Below, in pieces: positions 27,853 to 36,601 of a stretch of DNA of 64,000 nucleotides. The DNA comes from Roseibium marinum (GTDB taxonomy: Bacteria; Pseudomonadota; Alphaproteobacteria; Rhizobiales; Stappiaceae): positions 310,001 to 374,000 of the forward strand of contig NZ_PPCN01000003.1 of NCBI RefSeq assembly GCF_002906165.1, read 5' to 3'. Position 1 is the first letter of the stretch. Every line of letters starts with the position of its first letter. A program made the position numbers and the translations under genes. A model generated the notes under the pieces. That model ran no database searches and was not told where the DNA came from. It saw nothing but the letters and a program-made list of their open reading frames with translations.

Positions 27853-28129
27853 CAGCCTGAAACGTCCGCATCTTAAAACGCCTGCCGGGGAAAATCCGTA
27901 CCGCGACGATTACCGTCGTTTTGGAAACGTCATACTGTCGAAACGGAATTTGACCTTTAGTGCGGGCTGCCTGAGCGGGATAAATCAGGATCAAATCGCT
28001 TTCGAATGAGGCCAGGAGAAAGCGGACAGGTTGATCGGTTGAAAAATGTTGGAGTAACCTGCGTCCGTTCGAGAACAGGTTGTTCCGGGGACTGCCCTGC
28101 GGACAAGGTCGGGGCAGAGGGGATATTAG

Positions 28130-29155
28130 GTGCTTTATTATATTTTTCGCCGGATATTGATGATGGTCCCGACGTTGTTGGTGATCAGCCTGCTGATATT
28201 CTTCATCATCGAACTTCCCTCCGGAGATTATATTTCCAACCAGATCGCGGCGCTGAAATCCACCGGCGAACAGTCCTCCATCGCCAAGCTGGAATTCCTG
28301 CGCAGGGAGTTCTCGCTCGACAGGCCGTTTTTCGAACGCTACTTCGTGTGGGTCGGCCTGTGGCCGGGACCGCACGGTCTGGACGGCCTCATCCAGGGCA
28401 ACTGGGGCTGGTCGTTCGAGTTCGACAAGCCGGTCGACCAGGTTGTCGGCCCGACGCTGCCGCTGACCGTCGTGCTCAACTTCGCCACGATCCTCTTCGT
28501 CTATGTCGTCTCCTTTCCGATCGGGATCTACTCGGCGACCCGGCAATATTCCTGGGGAGACTACGGCTTCACGTTCCTGGGATATATCGGGCTGGCGACG
28601 CCCAACTTCCTGCTGGCGCTGATACTGCTGTATCTTTTCAATCTTTGGTTCGGCCTGTCCGTCGGCGGCCTGATGGCGCCGCAATATATCGACCAGCCCT
28701 GGAGCTTCGACAAGGCGATGTCGGTGCTGGCGCATCTGATCATCCCGACCATCGTCATCGGAACGTCCGGAACCGCCGCCATGATCCGGCGCCTGCGCGC
28801 CAATCTTCTCGATGAACTGCACAAGCAGTATGTCACCACGGGCCGGGCCAAGGGCCTGAAGGAAACCCAGCTTCTGATCAAATATCCGCTGCGGATGGCC
28901 ATCAACCCGTTCATCGCCGATATCGGCAACCTGATCCCGTCGCTGGTCTCCGGCTCTGTGATCGTCTCCGTGGTGATGAGCCTGCCGACCGTCGGTCCCG
29001 TCCTGCTGTCGGCCCTGCAGTCGCAGGATCAGTTCCTCTCCGGCTTCATCCTGCTCTTTGTCGCGGTGCTCACACTGATCGGGATGCTGATCTCCGATCT
29101 GCTGCTGGCGGTCCTCGATCCCAGGATACGTCTCGGCGGGAGGGCCTCGTCATGA
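28130..29155 (+). CDS. Peptide ABC transporter permease (YejB/DppB type)
   Basis: The product has 341 residues from GTG 28130, preceded by gagggg. LYYIFRRILMMVPTLLVISL is the typical DppB start. Six membrane segments are apparent, with a periplasmic loop after TM1 holding FSLDRPFFERY-like sequence. The EAA loop is seen in RAKGLKETQLLIKYPLRMAI, the contact with the ATPase. The C-terminus ends with DPRIRLGGRASS. It overlaps the next permease gene by 4 bp (ATGA). Confidence 0.94.
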   Translation: MLYYIFRRILMMVPTLLVISLLIFFIIELPSGDYISNQIAALKSTGEQSSIAKLEFLRREFSLDRPFFERYFVWVGLWPGPHGLDGLIQGNWGWSFEFDKPVDQVVGPTLPLTVVLNFATILFVYVVSFPIGIYSATRQYSWGDYGFTFLGYIGLATPNFLLALILLYLFNLWFGLSVGGLMAPQYIDQPWSFDKAMSVLAHLIIPTIVIGTSGTAAMIRRLRANLLDELHKQYVTTGRAKGLKETQLLIKYPLRMAINPFIADIGNLIPSLVSGSVIVSVVMSLPTVGPVLLSALQSQDQFLSGFILLFVAVLTLIGMLISDLLLAVLDPRIRLGGRASS

Positions 29156-30348
29156 GCATGGACCAGAAAGACAAGAGCGCGAAAGACCAGACCCCGGCGC
29201 GGAATGTGGAACATTACGTCGATCCGGCCCCGTTCAATCCGGCCGTCACCGAGGAGATGACGGCCGCGCAGGAACGCTTCTTCCAGGCGTCCCAGTGGCA
29301 GATCATGTGGTGGAAGTTCAAGCGCCACAAGCTTGCGGTCTGGTCGGGGGTCGTCCTGATCCTGTTCTACCTCTGCGTTCCCTTCGCCGAGACGATCGCG
29401 CCCTATACGCCGAACCTGCGCGACAGCGACCACCTTTACGCGCCGCCGCAGCCGGTTCACCTCTTCCACGAGGGCCGGCTGGTCGGGCCGTTCGTCTACG
29501 GCATGACGTCGTCCCTCGACATGGAGACCCTGCAATGGGTCTTCACGGACGATACGAGCGATGTGCAGCGGATCCGCTTCTTCTGCGGCGGTGCGCCTTA
29601 TGAATTCTGGGGGCTGTTCGACACCGGCTTTCACCTGTTCTGTCCGGCGGAAGGGGGAACGCTTTTCCTTCTGGGCACCGACAGGCTCGGCCGTGACCAG
29701 TTCTCCGGTCTTGTCTACGGCGCCAGGCTGTCGCTCACGGTCGGCATCGTCGGCGTGACGATCTCGATCGTGCTCGGGCTGTTCTTCGGCGGCATCGCCG
29801 GCTATTTCGGCGGCTTCCTCGACAACATGATCCAGCGGATGATCGAAATCATCAGGTCCCTGCCGGAACTGCCCCTGTGGATGGCGCTCTCGGCGGCGCT
29901 GCCGGTCACCTGGGGTCCGGTGTGGATCTATTTCGGCCTGACGATCATTCTCGGCCTGCTCGACTGGCCGGGGCTGGCGCGCGCGGTGCGCTCCAAGCTG
30001 CTGTCCCTGCGCGAGGAGGAATACGCCAAGGCCGCGGTGCTCATGGGCGCCAAGCCCGGCCGGGTGATCACCCGCCATCTGCTGCCCGGCTTCACCAGCC
30101 ACATCATCGCTTCGGCGACCCTGTCCATCCCGGCGATGATCCTGGGCGAAACCGCGCTGTCCTACCTCAATCTCGGCCTGCGCCGTCCCGCCGTCTCCTG
30201 GGGCGTTCTCTTGAACGAGGCGCAGAACATTTCCGTGGTCACCGTCTATCCCTGGCTGATGGCGCCGGTGCTGCCGATCATTATCGTGGTTCTGGCGTTC
30301 AATTTTCTCGGCGACGGTTTGCGCGACGCGGCGGATCCCTATAAGTGA
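29152..30348 (+). CDS. Peptide ABC transporter permease (YejE/DppC type)
   Basis: The product has 398 residues. A cytoplasmic N-terminus of about 55 residues precedes TM1 (LAVWSGVVLILFYLCVPFAE), followed by a long periplasmic insert of about 120 residues before the conserved LGTDRLGRDQFSGLVYGARL. The EAA loop is KAAVLMGAKPGRVITRHLLP. The protein ends LGDGLRDAADPYK, the hallmark of DppC-family permeases. The extended first loop matches the YejE branch. Together with 24014-29155 it makes a complete importer. Confidence 0.94.
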   Translation: MSMDQKDKSAKDQTPARNVEHYVDPAPFNPAVTEEMTAAQERFFQASQWQIMWWKFKRHKLAVWSGVVLILFYLCVPFAETIAPYTPNLRDSDHLYAPPQPVHLFHEGRLVGPFVYGMTSSLDMETLQWVFTDDTSDVQRIRFFCGGAPYEFWGLFDTGFHLFCPAEGGTLFLLGTDRLGRDQFSGLVYGARLSLTVGIVGVTISIVLGLFFGGIAGYFGGFLDNMIQRMIEIIRSLPELPLWMALSAALPVTWGPVWIYFGLTIILGLLDWPGLARAVRSKLLSLREEEYAKAAVLMGAKPGRVITRHLLPGFTSHIIASATLSIPAMILGETALSYLNLGLRRPAVSWGVLLNEAQNISVVTVYPWLMAPVLPIIIVVLAFNFLGDGLRDAADPYK

Positions 30349-30371
30349 TGCACTGAAAATCCATTCGTTCC

Positions 30372-30395
30372 GGCGGGCTTTGCGGCCCGCCTTTG
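30372..30395 (+). terminator. Intrinsic terminator of the peptide ABC operon
   Basis: GGCGGGC (30372-30378), loop tttgcg, GCCCGCC (30385-30391), then TTTG. It starts 24 bases after the permease stop and lies just before the next gene's ribosome binding site. Confidence 0.6.
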
Positions 30396-30410
30396 CCGTC
30401 AGGAAACACC

Positions 30411-31004
30411 ATGTCGAAAAACGCCACCACCGCCGAAGGCTGGGATGAGGAATACGAAGCCGGGCGCTGGGCCTTCCTGCGCTCGCTGCCCGAAAGTGGC
30501 CGCTACGGCATCATCGGCATGTGGCTCTCTCTGACCGGCGCCATGGACGAGGTTCTCGACATCGGCTGCGGCGAGGGGCTGTTGTACGAGCGCCTGCAGC
30601 CGATGGGCATCAAGCGCTATGTCGGCATGGATCTCTCCCCTGCCTCGCTCGAAATCGCCAACGTCGATCCAGCCATCGCGAGCTTGCGCGCCGGCGACAT
30701 GCACACGTTCGAGCCAAAAGAAGGCGAAACCTTCTCGGCAATCGTCTTCAACGAGGTCCTGCATTTCGCCGAGGACCCGGCCGCCCTCGTCGCCCGCTAT
30801 CGTCCTTTCCTGAAACCCGACGGCGTCATTGCCCTGTCCATGTACTCCCCCAAACGCCCCGAATCGGGCGCCAACCGCCTGATCGACGCCCTGTGGCAGG
30901 CAACCGACGACGCGGCGAAGTGGGACGTGCTCGACGACTACCGTCTGGTATCGGACAAGAAGGGCGTGACGTGGCGGATGCGGCTGGTCAAGCCGGTGGC
31001 GTGA
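30411..31004 (+). CDS. Class I SAM-dependent methyltransferase
   Basis: From ATG 30411, with aggaaa 8 bases upstream, the product has 197 residues. DEVLDIGCGEGLLYERLQP is motif I of the SAM fold; YVGMDLSPASLEIA supplies the acidic ribose-binding residue; FSAIVFNEVLHFAEDP is motif II/III. The fold is of the Methyltransf_11/12 (UbiE/small molecule) kind. The substrate is unknown. It is monocistronic and converges on the glutamine synthetase gene. Confidence 0.85.
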   Translation: MSKNATTAEGWDEEYEAGRWAFLRSLPESGRYGIIGMWLSLTGAMDEVLDIGCGEGLLYERLQPMGIKRYVGMDLSPASLEIANVDPAIASLRAGDMHTFEPKEGETFSAIVFNEVLHFAEDPAALVARYRPFLKPDGVIALSMYSPKRPESGANRLIDALWQATDDAAKWDVLDDYRLVSDKKGVTWRMRLVKPVA

Positions 31005-31023
31005 GGGGCAGCACTGCTTTTAA

Positions 31024-31054
31024 GGCCTGTCCGGCGCGCACCGCCGCACAGGCC
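31024..31054. terminator. Bidirectional terminator between methyltransferase and GSIII genes
   Basis: GGCCTGT (31024-31030) pairs with ACAGGCC (31048-31054), and CGGCG with CGCCG inside, separated by one C-C mismatch and a 5-base loop. The 3' flank is caattt on plus and ttaaaa on minus. It lies between the two convergent stop codons. Confidence 0.65.
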
Positions 31055-31074
31055 CAATTTCCGTTTCTCAAGTC

Positions 31075-33255
31075 CTACTTGATAAACAGCATTTCCTGAT
31101 AGGTCGGCAGCGGCCACAGGTCGTCGGCCACCAGTTCTTCCAGCGCGTCCACGTAGCCGCGGACTTCCAGCATTTTCGGCAGCACCGTCTCCTTGATCAT
31201 GAAGCAGTGGGCGGCGACGTTCTGTGCGTCGTGCTCGCTGGCCTTCAGGGCGACCAGCTCCGCGACGGAATCCTGAAGCTTCTTGATGAGGCCGGTCACC
31301 TTGGTAAGGGTGTCATGGTCCGCCTCGATGCCCAATGCCTTCAGGTTGACGAGGCTTGCCGCGAGTTCGCCCTGGTAGCGCACCGCCGCCGGGAAGATCA
31401 TCGTCCTGGCCATTTCCACGACCAGGTTGGATTCGACGTTCACGCTGGCGATATATTGCTCGGAATAGACCTCGTAGCGCGAGTCCAGTTCGCGTTCCGA
31501 CAGGACGCCGTATTTGGCGAACAGATCGGTGTAGGTCTGTTCCTTGATGACACCGAGGGCATCCGGCGTCGCGACAAGATTGGGAAGGCCGCGCTTTGCC
31601 GCCTCGACCTGCCATTCAGCGGCATAGCCGTCGCCGTTGAAGACAACGCTCGAACAGTCCTGCCAGACGGTCTTCACGTAGGCCGCAACGGCCGCGCCGA
31701 GCTTCTCCTGCGTACTGGTATCGGACGCCTCCAGTGCCGTTGCCGCTTCATCGAGCGCTTCCGCCATGATGGTGTTCATGGCGACCATCGGCCCGGCGAT
31801 GGACTGGTTGGAACCGACGGCACGGAATTCGAACCGGTTGCCGGTAAAGGCCATCGGGCTGGTGCGGTTGCGGTCGCCGGAATCCTTCGGGATCTGCGGC
31901 AGCACATCGACACCGATGTTGAGCGGCGTTTTCCTGGAGGTCACCGGGCTGCCGTTGACGATGGATTCCATCACCTGGTTGAGCTCGGTGCCAAGGAACA
32001 CGGAGAGGATGGCGGGCGGGGCCTCGTTGGCCCCCAGGCGGTGATCGTTCGAGGCGGAGGCGACGACGTTGCGCAGCAGCTTGGCGTGTTTGTAGACCGC
32101 CGAGATCATCGCGGCGCAGAAGACGAGAAACTGTGCGTTTTCCGCCGGTGTATCGCCGGGATCGAACAGATTACCCGCCTTCGGAGACCCCATCGAAAAG
32201 TTCACATGCTTGCCGCTGCCGTTGACACCGGCGAAGGGCTTCTCGTGCAGCAGGCACGTCATGCCGTATTTCTGGGCCACCTTCTTCAAGGTGGTCATGA
32301 CCAGTTGCTGGTGATCCGTCGCGACATTCGCCATTTCATAGACCGGGGCGAGTTCGAACTGACCGGGGGCCACCTCGTTGTGCCGGGTCTTGGCCGGAAT
32401 GCCGAGCTTGAAGCATTCGCGCTCGACTTCGAACATGAAGGCCTGCACACGTTCCGGGATGGCGCCGAAATAATGGTCGTCAAACTCCTGACCCTTCGGC
32501 GGTGGCGACCCGAAAAGGGTTCTGCCGGCAGCCAGCAGATCCGGGCGCGCGTAGAAGAAATGATTGTCGACCAGAAAATACTCCTGCTCGGCGCCGGCCG
32601 AGGAAGAGACAAACGGGCCATTGGTGCCGAAGAACTTCAGGACCCGCTGCGCATGTTTGTTGAGCGCCTGCATCGACCTGAGGACCGGCGTCTTCTTGTC
32701 GAGCGCTTCTCCGGTCCAGGAAACGAATGCCGTCGGAATGCACAGCGTCGTCCCGTTGGGGTTCTCGATGATATAGGCAGCGCTCGTCACGTCCCAGATC
32801 GTGTAGCCGCGCGCCTCGAAGGTCTGGCGGATGCCGCCATTGGGAAAGGAGGACCCGTCGGGCTCCCCCTGTATCAGCGCCTTGCCCGCGAAGGTGCCGA
32901 TGGTTCCGCCGTTGCTGTCGGGATCGAAGAAGGAATCGTGCTTTTCGGCGGTCAGGCCCGTGAGCGGATAAAAGACGTGCGCGTAATGGGTCACGCCCTT
33001 CGAGATCGCCCAGGTCTTCATCGCCTCGGCGACGGCATCGGCCGTGTCGATGTCCAGGGGCTCACCCGATGTGATGGTGTTTTTCAGCGACTTGAAAATC
33101 GCCTTGGGAAGGCGCTGCTCCATCTCGTTCAGGCTGAAAACATTCTGGCCCCAGACGCTGCTGGTCGGGCTGGAAGCAAAATCGAAACCCGATTCAACCG
33201 GCGGTGTCGATGTGATCGTTGAAATTGCGCTTAGACGCGCTGCGTTTCCGCTCAT
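31075..33255 (-). CDS. glnN: Glutamine synthetase type III
   Basis: The 726-residue product is the size of GSIII (about 700-730) and far above GSI (about 470). It makes glutamine from glutamate, ammonia and ATP. Type III signatures are visible: [12 protein letters not shown] near the start, [16 protein letters not shown] (glutamate and metal binding), [29 protein letters not shown] and [21 protein letters not shown] 33255 follows gggggatt. GSIII is not normally adenylylated, so it would escape control by the GlnE encoded at 2987 (inference). It has its own promoter region containing the palindromic repeat at 33442. Confidence 0.96.
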   Translation of the reverse strand: MSGNAARLSAISTITSTPPVESGFDFASSPTSSVWGQNVFSLNEMEQRLPKAIFKSLKNTITSGEPLDIDTADAVAEAMKTWAISKGVTHYAHVFYPLTGLTAEKHDSFFDPDSNGGTIGTFAGKALIQGEPDGSSFPNGGIRQTFEARGYTIWDVTSAAYIIENPNGTTLCIPTAFVSWTGEALDKKTPVLRSMQALNKHAQRVLKFFGTNGPFVSSSAGAEQEYFLVDNHFFYARPDLLAAGRTLFGSPPPKGQEFDDHYFGAIPERVQAFMFEVERECFKLGIPAKTRHNEVAPGQFELAPVYEMANVATDHQQLVMTTLKKVAQKYGMTCLLHEKPFAGVNGSGKHVNFSMGSPKAGNLFDPGDTPAENAQFLVFCAAMISAVYKHAKLLRNVVASASNDHRLGANEAPPAILSVFLGTELNQVMESIVNGSPVTSRKTPLNIGVDVLPQIPKDSGDRNRTSPMAFTGNRFEFRAVGSNQSIAGPMVAMNTIMAEALDEAATALEASDTSTQEKLGAAVAAYVKTVWQDCSSVVFNGDGYAAEWQVEAAKRGLPNLVATPDALGVIKEQTYTDLFAKYGVLSERELDSRYEVYSEQYIASVNVESNLVVEMARTMIFPAAVRYQGELAASLVNLKALGIEADHDTLTKVTGLIKKLQDSVAELVALKASEHDAQNVAAHCFMIKETVLPKMLEVRGYVDALEELVADDLWPLPTYQEMLFIK

Positions 33256-33441
33256 GTTAATCCCCCAATGCGGTCCTTTGACCTCGGGAGTAATCGCAAG
33301 TTTCGTGCCACGTTATTGCGGACAAACCTCCGGTTTTTCGGGCCAACGACAGGCAAGCCGCCTAAAGAATGGACGATGGGACAAGGCTTTGCCCTCCGCG
33401 CAGGCAGGTGCGAAGGCAACAGGCGGAAATCGGACTTGGCA

Positions 33442-33601
33442 CTTGCTCCCGTCTCCCCCCTTGAGGAGGAGATGTCTCCGACAGGAAACAGAGGGGCAGC
33501 CTCTCGGAATGAAACGGCTTTTCCGAATTCGCGGGACCGCTTCACCCCCCCTCTGTCCGTTTCACGGACATCTCCCCCTCAAGGGGGGAGAGGGGAGCAA
33601 G
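33442..33601. repeat. 160-bp palindromic intergenic element
   Basis: The outer arms cttgctccc (33442) and gggagcaag (ending 33601) are inverted copies; inside them tctccccccttgag and ctcaaggggggaga pair, then gagatgtc and gacatctc, then cagaggggc against gcccctctg-like sequence. The whole arm is about 50 bp. It carries no ORF. Such CTCCCCCTTGAGGGGGAGA palindromes are, as I recall, common dispersed repeats in Rhizobiales. It lies in the 544-bp gap upstream of GSIII; the remainder of the gap contains no supported gene. Confidence 0.65.
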
Positions 33602-33724
33602 CGGGTATGGCTTTTGGAGCCGGAAGGCCTGGTGACTGCGAAAACGCATTGATTCCCAGCGCCTTATAATTGGTCGGCAGGGCTAAATCGGAGGCCAGTG
33701 GCCAGACCTCGGGCCGATAACGGC

Positions 33725-33750
33725 CGGCTCGAATGGGAATAATCGAGCCG
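33725..33750 (-). terminator. Hairpin downstream of the DUF1330 gene
   Basis: CGGCTCGA (33725-33732), a 10-base loop, then TCGAGCCG (33743-33750): a perfect 8-bp stem about 50 bases past the DUF1330 stop on the minus strand. There is no T-tract. Confidence 0.4.
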
Positions 33751-33799
33751 ACCGGAACACGTCAGCTTACGCAAACAAAAGCCCTGCCTCTCGTTCGCC

Positions 33800-34087
33800 T
33801 CAGCCCGGCAGCATGACGATCGTCGACTTGCCGCCCTTGTTGCGCAAGGCGTGCGTGGCGGCGAGCTCCGGGTCTTCCCGCCAGGCCCTGGCCGATTCCA
33901 GGTCGGGAAAGGACAGGAGGGCGGCGATGTCGGGCGTTTCGCCGGCAGCTTCCAGAACCAGCGGTTCCGGATCGACGGCAATCAGGCTGCCGCCGTGTTT
34001 GGCAAGCGCTTCTGCCGCCTTGTCGCGATAGATGCTGAGCGTTTCCCTGTCGGTAATCGTGATCAGCGCGAGGGCTTGAACTGTCAT
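33800..34087 (-). CDS. DUF1330-like (dimeric alpha-beta barrel) small protein
   Basis: The product has 95 residues, MTVQALALITITDRETLSIY to STIVMLPG. The ferredoxin-like fold with FPDLESARAWREDPE and an N-terminal beta strand followed by YRDKAAEALAKHGG matches DUF1330/NIPSNAP-type proteins. Biochemical role unknown. It is divergent from a LysR regulator (88-bp spacer), which probably controls it. Confidence 0.78.
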   Translation of the reverse strand: MTVQALALITITDRETLSIYRDKAAEALAKHGGSLIAVDPEPLVLEAAGETPDIAALLSFPDLESARAWREDPELAATHALRNKGGKSTIVMLPG

Positions 34088-34166
34088 GTCGGTCTCCTTT
34101 TGAAATGACGTCCGCAGGCTACATCAGACGGGCCTTGCGAAAAATTCTTCAAATTCGGAAGGAAGA

Positions 34167-34182
34167 TGTGCAAATATGCACA
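34167..34182. promoter_or_regulatory. Palindrome over the LysR start codon
   Basis: TGTGCA-AATA-TGCACA is a perfect 6-bp inverted repeat that includes ATG 34176. It may be the regulator's own operator in the DUF1330/LysR spacer (autoregulation), or an mRNA hairpin hiding the start codon. Confidence 0.4.
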
Positions 34183-35075
34183 GCATGGATAACTGGGATG
34201 ACCTGAAATTCGTGCTCGCGGTCTCCAAGGCGGGCAGTCTGGTGAAAGCGGCGCGGGGATTGGGAGTGACCCATTCCACCGTTTCCCGGCGCTTGTCGGC
34301 CTTTGAAAGACGCATGGGCACCCGGCTGTTCGACCGCCTCCCGGAAGGCTTCACGCCGACGGCCGCCGGAGAAGAGGCGATTACCGCCGCAAGGCGCATG
34401 GAAGCGGAGATCCTGGCGCTCGACACCCGCATCACCGCGCAGGATACCGAGCTTGAGGGCGTCCTGCGGGTCACAGCCGCCCAGCTCCTGTTCCAGGTGC
34501 AGCTCGCGGATATCATGAAGCAGTTTGCCGAACGCCATCCGCGCATCGAGCTGGAGATGATCGCGGCGAACGAGGTGCTGAGCCTTCACCGGCGCGAGGC
34601 CGATGTCGCCGTGCGCGTGACCAACAATCCGGACGCCAACCTCTTCGGCCGTCTGGCGACGGGGCAGCGCCGGGGATTTTACATGTCCCGCGACTTCGCG
34701 CGCAGATTCAGCGACACGCTGGGTGTCAGCCACGACCCGGCGCCGCTTGCCTGTGTCGCCTTCAAATGGTGGGGGCGGGGAGTTCCCAAGGATATCGCTG
34801 CCCGCTATCCGGGCGCTTATGTTTCCCTGGTCACGGACGACATGATCGCTCACTGCGCGGCGGTGAAGGCGGGCATGGGCATCGGGCGGCTGCCGTGTTT
34901 TCTCGGCGACCCGGACCCCGGCCTCATCCGCTTGCCCGGCCTCGAACCGGCGCCCTATTTCGACATCTGGATCCTGACCCATCCGGACCTGAAAAACGTT
35001 TCCAGGATACGCACCTTCCTGCGGTTTGCCGCGGACGCCTTCAAGGAAAAGAGCGCCCTCTACATGGGGGACTGA
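34176..35075 (+). CDS. LysR-family transcriptional regulator
   Basis: The product has 299 residues from ATG 34176, which has cggaaggaag about 10 bases upstream; ATG 34185 is the alternative. The helix-turn-helix is in AVSKAGSLVKAARGLGVTHS and TVSRRLSAFERRMGTRLFDR. The effector domain resembles the CrgA/YafC group that ends FAADAFKEKSALY. Its likely target is the divergent DUF1330 gene. An almost 900-bp gene with no partner downstream, it appears monocistronic. Confidence 0.92.
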   Translation: MHSMDNWDDLKFVLAVSKAGSLVKAARGLGVTHSTVSRRLSAFERRMGTRLFDRLPEGFTPTAAGEEAITAARRMEAEILALDTRITAQDTELEGVLRVTAAQLLFQVQLADIMKQFAERHPRIELEMIAANEVLSLHRREADVAVRVTNNPDANLFGRLATGQRRGFYMSRDFARRFSDTLGVSHDPAPLACVAFKWWGRGVPKDIAARYPGAYVSLVTDDMIAHCAAVKAGMGIGRLPCFLGDPDPGLIRLPGLEPAPYFDIWILTHPDLKNVSRIRTFLRFAADAFKEKSALYMGD

Positions 35076-35093
35076 CCCTCAGCACGGCGACCG

Positions 35094-35546
35094 TCAGATC
35101 CAGCGGCGCACCCGGCCCAGATAGTCGCGATAGGACGCGCCGAAGCGTTCGCCGAGCCGTTCCTCTTCGGGCTTGATCTGGAACTCGGTCATGTACCAGA
35201 CGAAGCCCGGCACGATGATCAGCGCCGTCAGCGTTCCGAGCCACAGGGTCACCGCCAGCAGCAGCGCCAGGATGCCGAGATACATCGGATTGCGGGAGAA
35301 CCGGTAAACGCCGTCGGTCACCAGTACGCTCGCGGTGTCCGGCGCCATCGGATTTGTCGTCGTCTTCCGCCGCCGGAAGGCCAGGATGGCCTGAATGCCG
35401 GGAACGAGCCCGGCGAGGACCAGCAGCACCGCGAACAGCCGTCTGCCGGGAAAGGCGATGCTCAGATGCGGCATCAGCCAGGCGCCCACCCACAGCAGGA
35501 GCGCTGCGAGCAGAAAGACGATGGCAGGCGGGACTTTCAATTCCAT
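35094..35546 (-). CDS. Isoprenylcysteine carboxyl methyltransferase-family membrane protein
   Basis: The product has 150 residues with about four membrane segments (PPAIVFLLAALLLWVGAWLM; RRLFAVLLVLAGLVPGIQAI; LGILALLLAVTLWLGTLTAL with IIVPG). The C-terminal motif set GVYRFSRNPMYLG and EERLGERFGASYRDYLGRV is that of the ICMT/PEMT superfamily, SAM-dependent methyltransferases in the membrane. In bacteria the substrates are mostly unknown. It starts 1 bp after the nitrile hydratase accessory gene's stop, so it is the last gene of that operon. Confidence 0.82.
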   Translation of the reverse strand: MELKVPPAIVFLLAALLLWVGAWLMPHLSIAFPGRRLFAVLLVLAGLVPGIQAILAFRRRKTTTNPMAPDTASVLVTDGVYRFSRNPMYLGILALLLAVTLWLGTLTALIIVPGFVWYMTEFQIKPEEERLGERFGASYRDYLGRVRRWI

Positions 35547-35547
35547 C

Positions 35548-35955
35548 TCAGATCAGCCCCTTGTCGAGTTCGATGGGCTGGCCATGAGGCGTCGCATGGG
35601 CGGCTTCCTCCCAAGCGTCCCTGAGGGCGGCCAGTTGCCCCCCGGCCGCAACGCCCTTGGCCGTCAGCAGGGTCTCGAACGCCGCCAGCCAATGGTCGTA
35701 ATAGCCGGCATTTTCTCCGTCATTGGCAAGCTCCGCACCAAGGGCGTCCGTCCATTCCCTCCAGGAAAAGACACCGGCCTCATGGGCCTTCACGGTCATC
35801 GCGAACACCCTGGCTTCCCACGGCGCGCCGAAAACCGGGTCGCCATTCCGGTCGAAGGGCAGGTCCGCAAACACGTCCATTACCGATCCGGCATTCTCAG
35901 GCCGGGCATCCTTAGGCCGGGCATCCTTAGGCCGGGCATCCTTAGGCAAGGTCAA
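35548..35955 (-). CDS. Nitrile hydratase accessory (activator) protein
   Basis: The product has up to 135 residues. DLPFDRNGDPVFGAPWEARV and AHEAGVFSWREWTDALGAEL followed by YYDHWLAAFETLL are the marks of the P14K-like family, which escorts cobalt into the alpha subunit. The N-terminus from ATG 35955 contains three PKDAR repeats coded by 15-bp DNA repeats. Translation could instead begin at ATG 35880 (MDVFADLPF), which gives a more usual N-terminus. With the long start it overlaps the beta-subunit gene by 14 bp. It belongs to the alpha-beta-activator-ICMT operon. Confidence 0.85.
   Translation of the reverse strand: MTLPKDARPKDARPKDARPENAGSVMDVFADLPFDRNGDPVFGAPWEARVFAMTVKAHEAGVFSWREWTDALGAELANDGENAGYYDHWLAAFETLLTAKGVAAGGQLAALRDAWEEAAHATPHGQPIELDKGLI
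35899..35943. repeat. Three perfect 15-bp tandem repeats
   Basis: aggccgggcatcctt occurs three times without change (35899-35913, 35914-35928, 35929-35943). On the minus strand they code (PKDAR)3 at the start of the nitrile hydratase activator, and each carries the TAA that closes the beta-subunit frame. Repeat number could vary without harm to either frame. Confidence 0.85.
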
Positions 35956-36601
35956 GATAAGGCTCCCAGAGATCGAGGCGCAAGCTCAGGTTCGGGTCGC
36001 TGTCCGGTCCCCAGATATCGGTGCCCTTGAAGGCGATGCCGTAGAGCCAGGCGGGCTGTTCGCCCTTGTCGTGGGCGTTGGCGTCGGGAAAGACATGGAC
36101 GCCGTGGATGACTTCGATCCGCCCGGCAACGTCGCGGGCATAGCGGGGCAGACGGGTATGCGTTACCGGATGCATGCGCTTGGTGTGCACCCTGTCGCCC
36201 ACCCGGTATCTGGCCGCCTGCTGCCTGGGCCGGTCAACCGGCGCACCTTTCGCCAGTACATCTGCAACGTCTTCCACCTTCAGCACCCGCTTGATGGGTT
36301 TGGCCGGCACCAGGACCTTTGCCTGCTTCAACTCCTCGTCGGTCGCCAGGCCGTGGGTAACCACCAGCCTCTCCAGGCCTTTGGTCCAGATCTCGTAATA
36401 GCTTGAGGACAGATAGTCGGCCGGATGCAGCGCTTCGCGGGCATGGCGCGAGGCATCGAGTGTCCATGTGCCCGTCGCGCCCATGGCAAGGGTGATGGCA
36501 AAGGCGCGTTCTTCCCATCCGGCGTGGAAATTCAGCTCGTCCTTTTCCGTTTCGATCGGCCCGAAGCCCATCTGGCCGCCAAGATCCTGGGCACCGTTCA
36601 T
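35942..36601 (-). CDS. nthB: Nitrile hydratase subunit beta
   Basis: From ATG 36601 the product has 219 residues; the upstream open frame is a shadow of the alpha gene. [16 protein letters not shown] is the classic beta-subunit start. Also visible are [16 protein letters not shown], the [13 protein letters not shown] segment and the C-terminal SH3-like part with [22 protein letters not shown] and DLWEPYLD. It forms the alpha-beta heterodimer that hydrates nitriles to amides in the cytoplasm. Its ATG overlaps the alpha stop (ATGA). Confidence 0.95.
   Translation of the reverse strand: MNGAQDLGGQMGFGPIETEKDELNFHAGWEERAFAITLAMGATGTWTLDASRHAREALHPADYLSSSYYEIWTKGLERLVVTHGLATDEELKQAKVLVPAKPIKRVLKVEDVADVLAKGAPVDRPRQQAARYRVGDRVHTKRMHPVTHTRLPRYARDVAGRIEVIHGVHVFPDANAHDKGEQPAWLYGIAFKGTDIWGPDSDPNLSLRLDLWEPYLDLA

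Noticed and set aside
31207-33222. 671-codon plus-strand frame opposite glutamine synthetase III
   Set aside because: Shadow of a strongly supported gene; composition is typical reverse-frame sequence.
35899-35943. Possible CRISPR-like array
   Set aside because: Three contiguous 15-bp units without spacers, coding in frame; not a CRISPR array. No other array was seen.
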